From Ixodes scapularis (lineage: Eukaryota > Arthropoda > Arachnida > Ixodida > Ixodidae), in assembly GCF_016920785.2 (NCBI RefSeq), contig NW_024609846.1, forward strand, positions 121,237,473-121,301,472: a DNA stretch of 64,000 nt. Reading direction: 5' to 3'. The notes under the pieces are model-generated. The model saw nothing but the letters and a program-made list of their open reading frames with translations. It ran no database searches and was not told where the DNA came from. Position 1 is the first letter of the stretch. Every line of letters starts with the position of its first letter. This document shows positions 52,601 to 62,520 of this stretch, piece after piece. Both the position numbers and the translations under genes were made by a program.

Positions 52601-55600
52601 ATTTCGAAGATAAATAATTAGGCCCGTGTGGAGCGGCAGTCTCTAAAGCAAAAGAGACGGCGACGTTATGAAGTTTCTACAAACGTTTTAATATTCCTGC
52701 AGGGTTTGAAGACTCGCTTCGTGCACATATGTGGAAGGTTACCTTGGCCGATCTATTTATTGACCATGCATGCTGTTCCGATTTAAATTAGAGACAACAT
52801 ACTTGAACCCACTCGTCGACGCAGGAAACCCTCAAATTTGTCAGAGATTCCGTGGTTCCGTCGGTTCCGTCTTGCAGCGAGACGGAAGCTACGCCATCGT
52901 TTGGTAGCTCGTCAATTTGTTTTTAGGCGGTATGCATGAACAAACATTTGCCGCAACGCTAACTGGTGTTTCGGCTTTCCAATCAAAGTATATCTTTATT
53001 TGCTGCGGCTAGGCTAAGCATTCTAAGCAGGGCAGCGGTCTGACTGCCTTTTCATCACACCTTTTCTGTCGCCGAGCTATCGGCACGCTCATTCAATAGA
53101 TGAATTCGTTTTCAGGCAAGACGCACGAACAAACCTTTTCCTTTTTTTTTTTTTTTGAAAAACAGCGCAAATATTACACGGACAAGAAGGAGGAACACAC
53201 AGGACGAGGCGCTGACTATCAACTGTCTATTCAGAACACATACATAGAAATTCACGCGAGGTCGGCTTCTTCTTTTTCCTCTTCCAGTCATTCGCCATTA
53301 AGCACGCAACATGCCAAATTAAAACACACGAGTACATTAAAACACACCAGCACAGGTATAAGTCATCGCGTCTTCCTCTTTTCTTCTTTCTTGGATCTTC
53401 AGTCTTCAATTCAAAATTAGCTCACTGTCCACTAGGTTAATGGAAGGTTGGCTCACGCACCCGGGTTTTCGTTTTGCTATATGATAAGCTTCTACTAGCT
53501 CCCTCGATAGCTGATCTTTGTGTTTAAACAGCACTTTTGTGTCACTAAATTTTGGCTCACATCCACAATCACGGCAGTGGACAGCTAAATGGAAGTACGC
53601 GTTACCTTTTAATGAACTGTGGTGTTCGCGTAGACGAATGTTGAGGCAACGACCCGTCTGTCCTATATATGAGTGACCGCATAAGAAAGGTATTTCATAA
53701 ACGGTCCCCTGTGCACAGGACACGAACTTCATGCCATGCTTGACGCGACATCCAAACAGTTCTGGCTTACTTTTCCTGTCAGCACGCTTGTTAACCACGT
53801 TTATAATTCTGCTCAGTTTGTTACGCGCTGAAAAAATTACATTGACCCCATACCTTGAACCGACTCCCTTTAACCCGTGTGAAAGACGATGGATGTAAGG
53901 AATAACGGCGACATTCTTTTTGTCTATCTTGGCTTTTTCTTTTTCAGGTTTACTGGAATCAATCTTGATATACCGAGTCACCTTATCGCAGGCTGAAGTA
54001 ATAATTGAGTCGGGAAAATTAGAGTCTCTGAGTCTAGCGACCTGTACTGAGAAGCTTTCTTTCATCTTATGAAAACAGGTTTTTGTCAACGCTGACTGTA
54101 AGCAGGTATACGCAATACCGTTTTTTACTGCAAAGACGCATAAACCAGAAATACCATTCAGCACAGTAGTGTTGGAGCGAGATTCCTGGCTCAGGGCAGT
54201 TTCAGGATATCTGCAAGTCCACCTCAACTCACTGCAGATTGATGACCCTTTTAACATTCCAAACTCGATGTCTGTTATAAAATTCTTAAAAGACAACAAC
54301 CCAGAAAAATGTAGCGCATTTAGCATAGATGTGGAAGAGTTATATTACTCTATGCCCCATCATGAGCTCATGAAGAGCGTAAAAGAATGTATTTTTGAAC
54401 TCAACGATGAAACGAGGTTTAGGACCAAAAGTGGAGTCTCAGTTGAAGGGTTCCTAGAGCTTTTGTCTATGTATCTAAAATCCACGTTTATCGATTGGCA
54501 GGACAACGTTTATGTACAACAGTCAGGCGTATGTATAGGTTCAAGAGTGGCCCCTATGCTGAGCAGTATTTTTCTAGGTAAAGTTGATAGGGCCCTTGAG
54601 CACAGGCTGGCGAACAACACCAAAAAGGTTGTCAGATATGTAGATGATTACCTGGTTTTCGTAGAAAAAAAGAGTTTTAGTAGAACAATGAGTGAAGTGT
54701 TAAAGACGTTCGCGGAGGAAGGGTTAGGACTCCGCTTCACTTCCGAGACTCCTAAGGAGCACAAAATCCAGTTTTTAGACATCCTAGTTGACGTGAAAGA
54801 AGATCATGTATGTTGGATGCACCACCCCAGATCCACGAAGAAACTACTAGACTATCGTTCAGCACACTCAAAGCTCGTAAAAAACGGTATTGCGTATTCC
54901 TGCTTACAGTCAGCGTTGACAAAAACCTGTTTTCATAAGATGAAAGAAAGCTTCTCAGTACAGGTCGCTAGACTCAGAGACTCTAATTTTCCCGACTCAA
55001 TTATTACTTCAGCCTGCGATAAGGTGACTCGGTATATCAAGATTGATTCCAGTAAACCTGAAAAAGAAAAAGCCAAGATAGACAAAAAGAATGTCGCCGT
55101 TATTCCTTACATCCATCGTCTTTCACACGGGTTAAAGGAAGTCGGTTCGAGGTATGGGGTCAATGTAATTTTTTCAGTGCGTAACAAACTGAGCAGAATT
55201 ATAAACGTGGTTAACAAGCGTGCTGACAGGAAAAGTAAGCCAGAACTGTTTGGATGTCGCGTCAAGCATGGCATGAAGTTCGTGTCCTGTGCACAGGGGA
55301 CCGTTTATGAAATACCTTTCTCATGCGGTCACTCATATATAGGACAGACGGGTCGTTGCCTCAACATTCGTCTACGCGAACACCACAGTTCATTAAAAGA
55401 TAACGCGTACTCCCATTTAGCTGTCCACTGCCGTGATTGTGGATGTGAGCCAAAATTTAGTGACACAAAAGTGCTGTTTAAACACAAAGATCAGCTATCG
55501 AGGGAGCTAGTAGAAGCTTATCATATAGCAAAACGAAAACCCGGGTGCGTGAGCCAACCTTCCATTAACCTAGTGGACAGTGAGCAAATTTTTTTGGACA

Positions 55601-58600
55601 TGGGGTGACCTGAGAATTGAACACTGAAGATCCAAGAAAGAAGAAAAGAGGAAGACGCGATGACTTATACCTGTGCTAGTGTGTTTTAATTTGATATGTT
55701 GCGTGCTTAATGGCGAATGACTGGAAGAGGAAAAAGAAGAAGCCGACCTCGCGTGAATTTCTATGTATGTGTTCTGAATAGACAGTTGATAGTCAGCGCC
55801 TCGTCCTGTGTGTTCCTCCTTCTTGTCCGTGTGGTATTTGCGCTGTTTTTCAAAATGAATTCATACCAACTCGCCCAACTATCCATTCTAGTAAACCTTT
55901 TCCTCAACGCTCACTAATGTTTCGGCTTTTAAATTGAAGTATCTTTATTCGCTGGGCTAAGCATTGTAGAAAGGACAGAGCGGTCCGAATGTCTCCTCAT
56001 TTCAAGAACTTTTCTGTTGCTGTGCTATCGACACGCTATCGTTTGATAAATGAATTTCTTTTTCAGGCAAGATGCACTAAGAAACCTTTTTCGGAACGCT
56101 AATTGCTGTTTTGGCTTTCAAATGAAATTGTTTTTACCTGCGGGATTAAGCACTAATGAACTGAAAAGAGGCAGCGGTACGGCTACGCATTTTGTCTCGA
56201 CGGTTTCAAAGGCAGCACAGCAATCTTGTTGGCTTATGTGATGTCACTGAGCGCAAAGAAGTCACTCGCGCTCCGAGAAATTCTCGGTGCACAAAGAGCA
56301 CGGTGGCACTTCTGTCCGTTTAGTGAAAGGAGCGCCAAACTCTCGCGCTCTGGAGCACGAACTTAACGTGCCCACTGACTACAGATTTCATTATTAAGAA
56401 ATACAAATGTTTCAAGTCCCTGTTTGGCAAACATTCAAACAAAAGGTCCAGGCAGTCATGTCTGTCTGGACCATTTATGGCCACAGCCCACGCAGTATGT
56501 ACTTTCTCGCAAAGCATGTAGAAGTGGATTGCTGCCATTTGTGGAAAGAGAGCAGCAAATTATGAGGCATTGCTTACGTTTTGATCGAAACCAAGGCTTA
56601 TGCTAGGATGATTCAAAACTAGGGCAGTGCAATCCACTTTTGCTGCACCATCCTGCTCCCAAGTGCAAATATAGTGCCAAAACTAATCAAAAACAATTTT
56701 TTTGAAAAAATTCATTTTTCATTTGTGAGGTTTTCGGTTTTAGAAACTAATTATACACCCTTACGCTAAATTTCATAACCATGCGCCAAATAGTTGCGTT
56801 GATATAAAATATTTTCAACACATTGTGAGGCAGTAACAAAGTAAAGGAGCTCAATGTTTGAACGCATATTTCTCAGTTCCACTTTTTGCTGCAAATTTCA
56901 TACGAAGGAATCTTTTGTTTGAAGGTAAAATTATTCTGATACCACAATCAAGATGTTTCTGAACTGAAATTTACTGGGGAATTGGGCTATCTGCTTTATT
57001 TTGTTTTACATTAAAGTCCTCATTGAGAAAACACTATGTTTTCAAAAATTGACATAAGACAGATATGCATCTCATATTTTGAGGTAATCACCCCTTCTGA
57101 AATATTTACATTTAAATTATAAAAACTAGATAGCCCAAAGTCCCACATCCCCCACTTTATACTCAAGCAGTTAAAATGGTGCTTAATAGCTTCATTTGCA
57201 TATCATAGATTTCTTAATGAAGAGTGACACATCTTCTCATGCAGGTATGTAAAGTTGCCCAAGAGAGCTGAAAGTTTGCACAGTTCGCCTACATCTGAAG
57301 TTAAATCTCCCCTGCTAATTTCATTCCGATCACTTGAGTAGTTCAAAAGTTCAACCGCTAGCCAGTGTACCCCCTTAATACAAGCATCTCAGTTCCCCCC
57401 GAAAATTGGCCATAATGAGTTGTTTACAATAATTAAACAAAAATGCATGTATAGGGTGACCCAAGTCACCAGGCTCGGTCTAAAATGGACTGTAAAAATC
57501 GACGCCTGCACATAGCAATGTAAACTTTTCCTCAAAGGTGTACTATTTCACATGTCGGTTTTTCCTTGCAAAATTAAAAAGCGTAACTCCCTTTCTTTAA
57601 AAAAATAGTGCCTAGAAACTTGCCTGGGTCAACGGCAAGCGGCGACGCAGTCGACCAAGTCGAGTTGCGGGGTGCGTTTGGATATATGGCGCTACCTTCT
57701 TATCGAGACTGCTTGCATCCACCGTGGTTTATTAAAATGAAAACAATCTTTTTGTAATCTACCTTTGGTTAAAAAATATATGCAAACAATAAAAGCAAAA
57801 CTTAAAGAAAAGAAGTGTGTCTGGATAATTACGATGCTTTTGCTGTCAACGGATTTCGTCTGCCTACCTTCTGCTATCTTTTGCTGGTCAGTTGCACGTT
57901 CCGACACTGCTTGCGACGCCATCTATCAATACGTGTGCCAAACGCGCCCCCCAACTCGACTTGGTTGTCTGCGCCGCCGCTCACCGTTGACCCAGGCAAG
58001 TTTCTTGGCCCTATGTTTTACGGAAAGGGAGCTAGGCTTTGTAATTTTGCAAGAAAAAACCAACGTGTGAAATACACCTTTGACGAAAAGTTGTATGTGC
58101 AGGCGTCAATTTTTACGGTTCATTTTAGACCGAGCCTGGTGACTCGGGTCACCCTAAATTTGCCCCGTTTATCCCCAAAAATTTTGTCCATACTAACGAG
58201 ACACAACTGCACTCTCCCCAGAAGTTTAGGTCCTACTTTCATTGCAGAACATTGACAGTTTTGGTTGGGGTGAGCATCGTACTGGCATCTGGTTGTATGT
58301 CACCAGTGCCTAACTTAAAGACTCCAGACTAGTGGTCATATTGCAAGGGCTAAATATCTCACCTCCGGCAGAAATGCCACACGCCCATTGGGGATGACTA
58401 ACTTCCCTCCAAACACAACACAAGTACAACTACACAATCACACACATTTGTTGGTTTCTGGCTGTTTGGAGCAAGGCGGCCAGGCTGCCTGACAAAGAAG
58501 GAGAGGAAGGAACACATACGCTCTTGCCCGGCTTAGCCACAGGTCCGCTGCCAATCCTCAGGTCTTGGCTCTGGACTCCTCCCTGCAGGACGGTCTGGTT

Positions 58601-58630
58601 CTTGCCCTTGGGAGACTGCTCCTGCTGGAC
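46548..58630 (-). CDS. FKBP-type peptidyl-prolyl isomerase, C-terminal part (gene span, three exons)
   Basis: On the minus strand, exons 58630-58520, 51242-51116 and 46675-46548 join in frame to 121 residues plus TGA. The last about 100 residues form a complete FKBP domain: VYYTGKL, FDSC, FSFKLGKGDVIKGWETGIQGM, GGKRRLVIPPGQGYG and YFDVELKAVS. Residues equivalent to FKBP12 Tyr26, Asp37, Phe46, Val55-Ile56, Trp59, Tyr82 and Phe99 are all present, so it should isomerise Xaa-Pro bonds and bind FK506-like ligands. The domain is C-terminal, preceded by a Lys/Gln-rich linker, and carries the motif QSQDLRIGSGPVAKPGKS. This suggests the nuclear FKBP39/FKBP46 type, whose nucleoplasmin-like N-terminus would lie upstream, outside the visible exons. 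Confidence 0.9.
46748..47120. mobile_element. TTAA-flanked MITE, family A copy 2
   Basis: It lies between TTAA 46748-46751 and 47117-47120, with ends AGGAATACTGGACCGAAATT and the complement of AATTTCAGTTCAGCATCCCT. The interior matches copy 3971-4392 in the same orientation. It sits 73 bases upstream (in gene sense) of the last FKBP exon. Confidence 0.8.
47121..48051. other. FKBP intron, part
   Basis: Part of the 4.4-kb intron 46676-51115. No exon or bounded element was recognised. A T run lies at about 47997-48011. Confidence 0.45.
48052..48758. mobile_element. AT-rich TIR element, family E copy 1
   Basis: The ends TTAAGGGGGGACACTA (48052-48067) and TAGTGTCCCCCCTAAG (48743-48758) are inverted repeats next to TTAA/CTAA. 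The interior shares order and wording with 56700-57380 (TTTCTC(C/A)(A/G)TTCCACTTTTTG..., AGTGT(C/A)CCCCCTTAA-like end), indicating a second diverged copy. Confidence 0.65.
48759..50788. other. FKBP intron, part
   Basis: Only short unsupported ORFs and an A run near 49738-49753. No recognised feature. Confidence 0.45.
50789..51043. mobile_element. 255-bp TIR MITE beside an FKBP exon
   Basis: A perfect 16-bp inverted repeat CTATAGACCTTTTCTG (50789-50804) and its complement (51028-51043). A TA duplication is possible inside the CTATAG end. It lies 72 bases from the 5' splice site of the FKBP middle exon. Confidence 0.75.
51116..51242 (-). CDS. FKBP middle exon (VHVYYTGKL ... WETGIQ)
   Basis: The minus-strand acceptor is ccgacag ending at 51243 and the donor GTGACA starts at 51115. 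There are 42 codons plus one base. It encodes the substrate-pocket residues Tyr, Asp, Phe, Val-Ile and Trp. The GTGACA donor is not the consensus GTRAGT but has the invariant GT. Confidence 0.93.
51243..52940. other. FKBP intron, part (weak Gln/Glu-codon-like repeats, one hairpin)
   Basis: Around 51600-51730 GGAGCAG/GAAGCAG words recur irregularly (degenerate tandem repeat). A perfect 12-bp hairpin AGTGTAATACGG lies at 52038-52069. No exon recognised. Confidence 0.5.
53406..54127 (-). pseudogene. Penelope GIY-YIG/linker fragment, inverted copy
   Basis: About 240 codons, starting at the equivalent of KNGIAY in the plus copy, so the entire RT palm is missing. The linker, the Cys/His motif and the GIY-YIG endonuclease (SYIGQTGRCLNIRLREHH) are intact. 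It differs from the plus copy at only a handful of residues, for example Gly for Glu, Leu for Ser and Phe for Ser. An open frame that continues across the junction to 54326 is fortuitous. Confidence 0.85.
54128..55608 (+). CDS. Penelope-like reverse transcriptase plus GIY-YIG endonuclease, 5'-truncated
   Basis: The frame is open from the junction to TGA at 55606-55608, about 490 codons. It lacks a natural start and the N-terminal RT motifs. Present are the RT segments AFSIDVEELYYSMPH (motif A region), VQQSGVCIGSRVAPMLS (B), and the catalytic KVVRYVDDYLVF (C). The linker and Cys/His motif follow (GCRVKHGMKFVSC), and then the GIY-YIG nuclease with YIGQTGR, LNIRLREHH and the Glu in LSRELVEAYHIAKRK. 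Penelope proteins use the nuclease for target nicking and RT for priming. Catalytic residues appear intact but the truncation should prevent autonomous activity. Confidence 0.9.
56271..57451. repeat. FKBP intron, part, with a diverged family E copy (about 56700-57380)
   Basis: AT-rich sequence resembles the 48052-48758 element over several stretches, closing with CCAGTGTACCCCCTTAA near 57364-57380. The left border was not found. Otherwise no feature. Confidence 0.45.
57452..58156. mobile_element. 701-bp TA-flanked element with about 240-bp inverted arms
   Basis: GGGTGACCCAAGTCACCAGG (from 57454) faces the complement of CCTGGTGACTCGGGTCACCC (to 58154), with TA on both sides. Complementarity continues through GGCTCGGTCTAAAATG, GACGCCTGCAC, TGCCTGGGTCAACGG and the ATATATGGCG/CGCCATCTAT pair, so almost 70% of the element folds back. 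No transposase is present. It ends 363 bases from the FKBP exon 58520-58630. Confidence 0.88.
58157..58519. other. FKBP intron end next to the donor site
   Basis: Intron sequence between the fold-back element and the FKBP donor (gtatgt, minus strand, 58519-58514). Nothing recognised. Confidence 0.5.
58520..58630 (-). CDS. FKBP upstream visible exon (VQQEQSPKGK ... AKPGKS)
   Basis: The minus-strand acceptor is ctcaacag ending at 58631 and the donor GTATGT starts at 58519; 37 codons, phase 0 at both ends. It encodes a Gln/Lys-rich linker and the strand GVQSQDLRIGSGPVAKPGKS that opens the FKBP domain. Further upstream exons were searched for by eye up to 62500 on the minus strand and not found. 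Confidence 0.85.
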
Positions 58631-58850
58631 CTGTTGAGGAGCATGCCGCCAACAGGGTCACTCGATATTCGCCAGGACACAACACACCCCTAGTTTCCCG
58701 CTACACAGCCTTACAGGATGATGTCAGCTGAAAGAATGGCCTATCCACTCCGGTGCACCACCTTAAAATTCTGGGCAGGCGTAGTGCCCACGTCCTCGAC
58801 AATTTCCAAACATGCTATAAAACACAGCTTTTTTGTTATGCCGTGCTTTC
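58631..58850. other. Presumed FKBP intron
   Basis: No feature recognised between the exon and the next MITE. Confidence 0.4.
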
Positions 58851-59189
58851 TTAAAGGAAAGATGGGGCACTTCTACATTTGAGAGAAAACGCTTGAATTG
58901 CTTTCATTTCGCCTCTGGAATAACAGATATCAAAATTATATTTCAATGCGACGCGCCGGAGAGCCATACGAGCAATTTCAAAATAGGACTGAAGCCCCGC
59001 CTCCCTAGCCTTGGGCAGCCAAAAGATCCGTCGATGACATCACGTACAGCGACTGTCTTTCGCGTTTTTCTCGCGTTTAACAATACTTACGCAGCAAATG
59101 GTTCGGGTATTCGGGTTCACGGGGTAAAAATACACTAGAAGTCACTTCTAACTCATTTTTTTTCGAGAAGCTGCGTAGCTTCCCTTTAA
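58851..59189. mobile_element. TTAA-flanked MITE, family C copy 2
   Basis: Core 58855-59185 between TTAA sites, closely similar to 37125-37462 in the same orientation. Confidence 0.82.
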
Positions 59190-60527
59190 ATAAACAGTAT
59201 TTCCATTAAAAGACTGTCTAGGGCGGGGACATTTTTCTTGTTTGTTGGTGTGGGGCTGCCCCAACAGATCTTTCTTGTCTCAAGGCGCATCTCATTTGTT
59301 TGACGCATATCAAAGCATATGTTTTGGTGGGTGGATTGTGAAAGGTCAAGCGCCCGCGACTGAAACGGACACATCTTTGCTTGTAGATGTGCGTACTTGA
59401 GTAAGAGAGGCTCTTTAGTTAGAAACAGGTGATTGTGCCAATTGGGCATTGCGCGGCTAACAGGTAGGAAGTTTTGTTTCTTTGCTTACTCAATTTATTT
59501 ATGATTTTTCACGTTTTGAGGACCTCGCAGAATTGAGGATTTACCAAATCTTTGATTCTTCCTCAAAAGAAAATGATCTAAAAACACAGTCACTAGCATT
59601 GTGTGCGAACGGTATACTGACTCCGTCTAATCTGGGACTTATGCTTTGCCATGGAAGTGACCATTTTTAAATATAGGTACAAACAAAGCAGGTGATTGTT
59701 TTGTACAGATTAGGGCCCCTGAATGTTAATTGAATTTGTTTCGAGGCGTGTGCACGCCCCAGCCTCTGCAGTGCTTTTTTTTTGGAATGTCTTAGGTAAG
59801 GCATTCATCACCTGTAATGGGAAATCAAAATAAAATTAATATTATTTTTATAGGATGCTGCTTCTAGCAAGCCACCATGCCTTGTTTTGCCAATCATGCA
59901 AGTGCAGATGCCATAGATTTCAGCATTCAAAACATGAGATGCTGATGACTATGTTGGGTCAACCCTTTGAAAACAAAATACTGTAAAAACCCTTTATTTT
60001 CACGGCCCCGATTTTGTGCAAATTGGGCAGCGGGGTCATATTTCTGACCACAAAGTTTCGCGAATTCCGATAGCAAGAATTCGCCTATCCAGAGAATAGA
60101 AATATTTGCACCCCCTAAAGTTTGCAAATTTCGCAAGTCGCGAAATTTGCAGAAATGAGAGGTTTTAGGGTAGTTTCAGTCTAACAATTCGGCTCTCGTG
60201 TTGCAGCAGTGCTGCTCCATTTTCTCGGCTCTGATAGCTGCTCTGATAGCTGCTCTGTTGTGCTAGCCAGCGGCGTAGACTTTCCATTTTCCCGGGGGAG
60301 GGGGGGGGGGAGTTTCCTTGCAATTTTTATTTACACCGGCAATTATCAGTAGTTTATTTTAGGGGGTACATTTTACAGCGTATGTATATCGCCATGTGTC
60401 CGTCGCTGTGTGCGTTATTTTGTTTACATGCCACTACTAGAAGCTTGTTACATGGCACTTAAACAGCATCTCGCTAAAGATCATGGCCCGGGGGGGGGGG
60501 GAGAAGGGGGCTCTGCCCTGCCCTGCC

Positions 60528-60562
<35 letters not shown>

Positions 60563-61203
60563 ATCTCACCAGGGGGGGCACAAGCCCCGATGCCCCTATG
60601 GTGGTAGCCCATATGCCTTGCGACCGTATACATATTACTCGCCCACAATCGGCGAGGGGTTAAGAATGCAGTAAAGAAAAGCTCTGTGTCCAGTGCGAGC
60701 AGGAGGCAGAACTTCGATAACATTCAAGTTTCTCGTGACCACATGCGGTAAAAGCGCGACCGAAGGCAACAATCAAGCGCTGGATGCAGGACTTCTGCTG
60801 TCTTCTTCACCTGTTACCAACTTATAGTGTCCCTTATAGGTGCACCTGGAGAAGTGCAGCAATGCAACTTTAAGTTTAGAGTAAAAGTTTCATCCCAATA
60901 GCATTGCACAAAAATTGCAAGCTAAGCAATAAAAAAAACAAGTTGGATGTGCTTTAAAAACATATGCAAAGAAAAATTTTTTTTTTTTAAAAACAGCTTA
61001 GATGGAAAAGTCTGCCATAAAATAAATCTACAACAATCTAAAGATGTTCTAAAAAAAATGAAAGCCGTTTACAACTCCCTGTAACACCGAATTGGAGTGC
61101 AGCTCTTGAGGAGGAGGAGGGAAGGCTACTGAGGGTTACCTGTTCTCGGGGCGGGGGGGTCATGTGACCTTAAGGGGTCACGTGACCCCCCAGAAAAAAA
61201 TTT
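59190..61203. other. Non-coding stretch with homopolymer C/G runs and a ligand-like palindrome
   Basis: No gene was recognised. A G run at about 60300-60310 and, at 60490-60560, a G run followed by TGCCC repeats and a C run of about 30 occur; assemblies often err in such tracts. At 61153-61189 GGGGGGTCATGTGACC and GGGTCACGTGACCCCCC form a CACGTG-centred inverted pair. Confidence 0.5.
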
Positions 61204-61411
61204 CCGCTAGATTTAGCGGGGAATTTTTTCCGCTAGATTAAGCGGGGAAATTTTCTTGCTAGGTTTAACGGGAAAATTTTTCCGCTAGACTTAGCGGGGA
61301 ATTTGTTCCGCTAAATTTAGCGGGGAAAATTTTTGACTCTAGATTTAGTGGAGAAATTTTTCCGCTAAATCTAGCGGGAAAATTTTTCCGCTAGATTTAG
61401 CGGGTAAATTT
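61204..61411. repeat. Minisatellite of eight 26-bp units, each a palindrome
   Basis: Units start at about 61204, 61230 and so on to 61388. The core is CCGCTAGATTTAGCGG (perfect forms CCGCTAAATTTAGCGG; also CCGCTAAATCTAGCGG) followed by GGAAATTTTT. Most units keep both halves of the 5-6 bp arms even where one arm changes. Confidence 0.88.
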
Positions 61412-62520
61412 ACCCATAATGCACCGCGCAATTACGCCGACGGCGACGGCGCTTAAGCCGGAAACGGGCCCCTAAGAGCTGCGCTCTAAAAAAGATGTTG
61501 TTTGCTGGCACAAGGCCAGCTAATGACATCGAGAGAAGTCAGATAGGTGGAACAAGAAAAAAGTGTGCAAGAACACTTTGGACTACTCTGCAGGGTCGTT
61601 TTAAAGCCGAAAATCTGTGTGCAAGTTTCAAGTGCTGTTTTCTCAGAATGGATTTTTTCACTGCCATGGCTGCCCTTCCCAGCGATATCTCGGGAACTGC
61701 TCAATGAATATTTGCGGTCTTTTTTATTCTGTACCTATATAACTTTCTTTGTGAGGGCATAACGAAGCTGCCCCCGCCTCCCCCCCCCCCCCTTTTTTTT
61801 TAGAAAAACGTGTCATAAACGTATAACAAAAATATTAAATTAGATAAATGTAAGTTTCACCGACTACATAAAATTCGAAGTTCTGCTACAATTTTTAAGC
61901 AAGGAACAAAAAGGCTCTGTTATGCCCGGGGGACCTATTCAGAGGTCACCATAACAAATTTCATACTGCTACTACCTTTTTCAAATTCTCCAGGCCTGGG
62001 ATAAGGAACGGATATGGACGATTTTGATGCATTTCTGCAACTTGAGAAATAGTATGCACAGCTCCATGAAACTCTGCAGTTACCCTGAAGTCTGTGTTAT
62101 GAACAGACCCTGTAAATTTCGTTAAGGTATCTCTAGAAATAAGAAAGTTTTTAACAAGTCCACACGTCCTTCCTTATTAATCTTTCTTTTCAGTGCAACT
62201 AATAAAAATACAGGTTAATTTGTAACAGCCCGTAGAAAGCTCCCGAAAGAGTGCAAGTGCCACGTGATAGACCTGCGCACCAATCAGAAATTGATGACAG
62301 CGGTATGCCAGAGTGTTTTCTTCCGGCGGTGGCCCGGAGAAATAAGTTCAGCCGGCGGTGCGCCACGCTCAGCATGCGGCAGCGGCATTGGAGTTCCGAG
62401 GACTTCAGCGGTGGTGCTGAACGGCTCCGGCGTAACTTGCGGCGGCGGTGTACAGGTCTACCATGTGACTAGTGGCAGCTCCAGCGGGTGCAAACTACAA
62501 ATTCGTTTCGCGCCACAAAT
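61412..62520. other. Non-coding stretch before the Tigger element
   Basis: Contains a C run followed by T run (about 61779-61800) and short unsupported ORFs. No feature recognised. Confidence 0.45.

Larger units (their letters stand above)
53131..55904. mobile_element. Penelope-like element: two head-to-head truncated copies with 12-bp target duplication
   Basis: AAACCTTTTCCT occurs at 53131-53142 and 55893-55904. Between them, a minus-oriented copy (53143-about 54127) and a plus-oriented copy (about 54128-55892) meet head to head. Each ends in the same approximately 280-base tail (shared words GTTGATAGTCAGCGCC, CGACCTCGCGTGAATTTC, GCCATTAAGCACGCAAC in opposite senses). Partial inverted copies at the 5' end are typical of Penelope elements. 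It lies in the FKBP intron 51243-58519. Confidence 0.9.
52942..56270. repeat. Tandem repeat with 189-bp period, interrupted by a Penelope element
   Basis: Unit starts (AAAC(A/C)TTT...CAACGCT) fall at 52942, 53131/55893 and 56082; the spacing is 189 on both sides of the insertion. Shared landmarks are TTTCGGCTTT, AGTAT(ATC)TTTATT, GCTAAGCATT, GCAGCGGT, GCTATCG(G/A)CACGCT and TTTTCAGGCAAGA. Units are moderately diverged. The third unit fades after about 56200. Confidence 0.8.

Noticed and set aside
53406..54326. A 306-codon minus-strand frame as an intact Penelope protein
   Set aside because: Only the part below about 54127 is Penelope sequence in this sense; the first 65 or so residues are the complement of the plus copy.
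61204..61411. CRISPR-like array
   Set aside because: Units are contiguous 26-bp tandem repeats without unique spacers, in a eukaryotic context with no cas genes.
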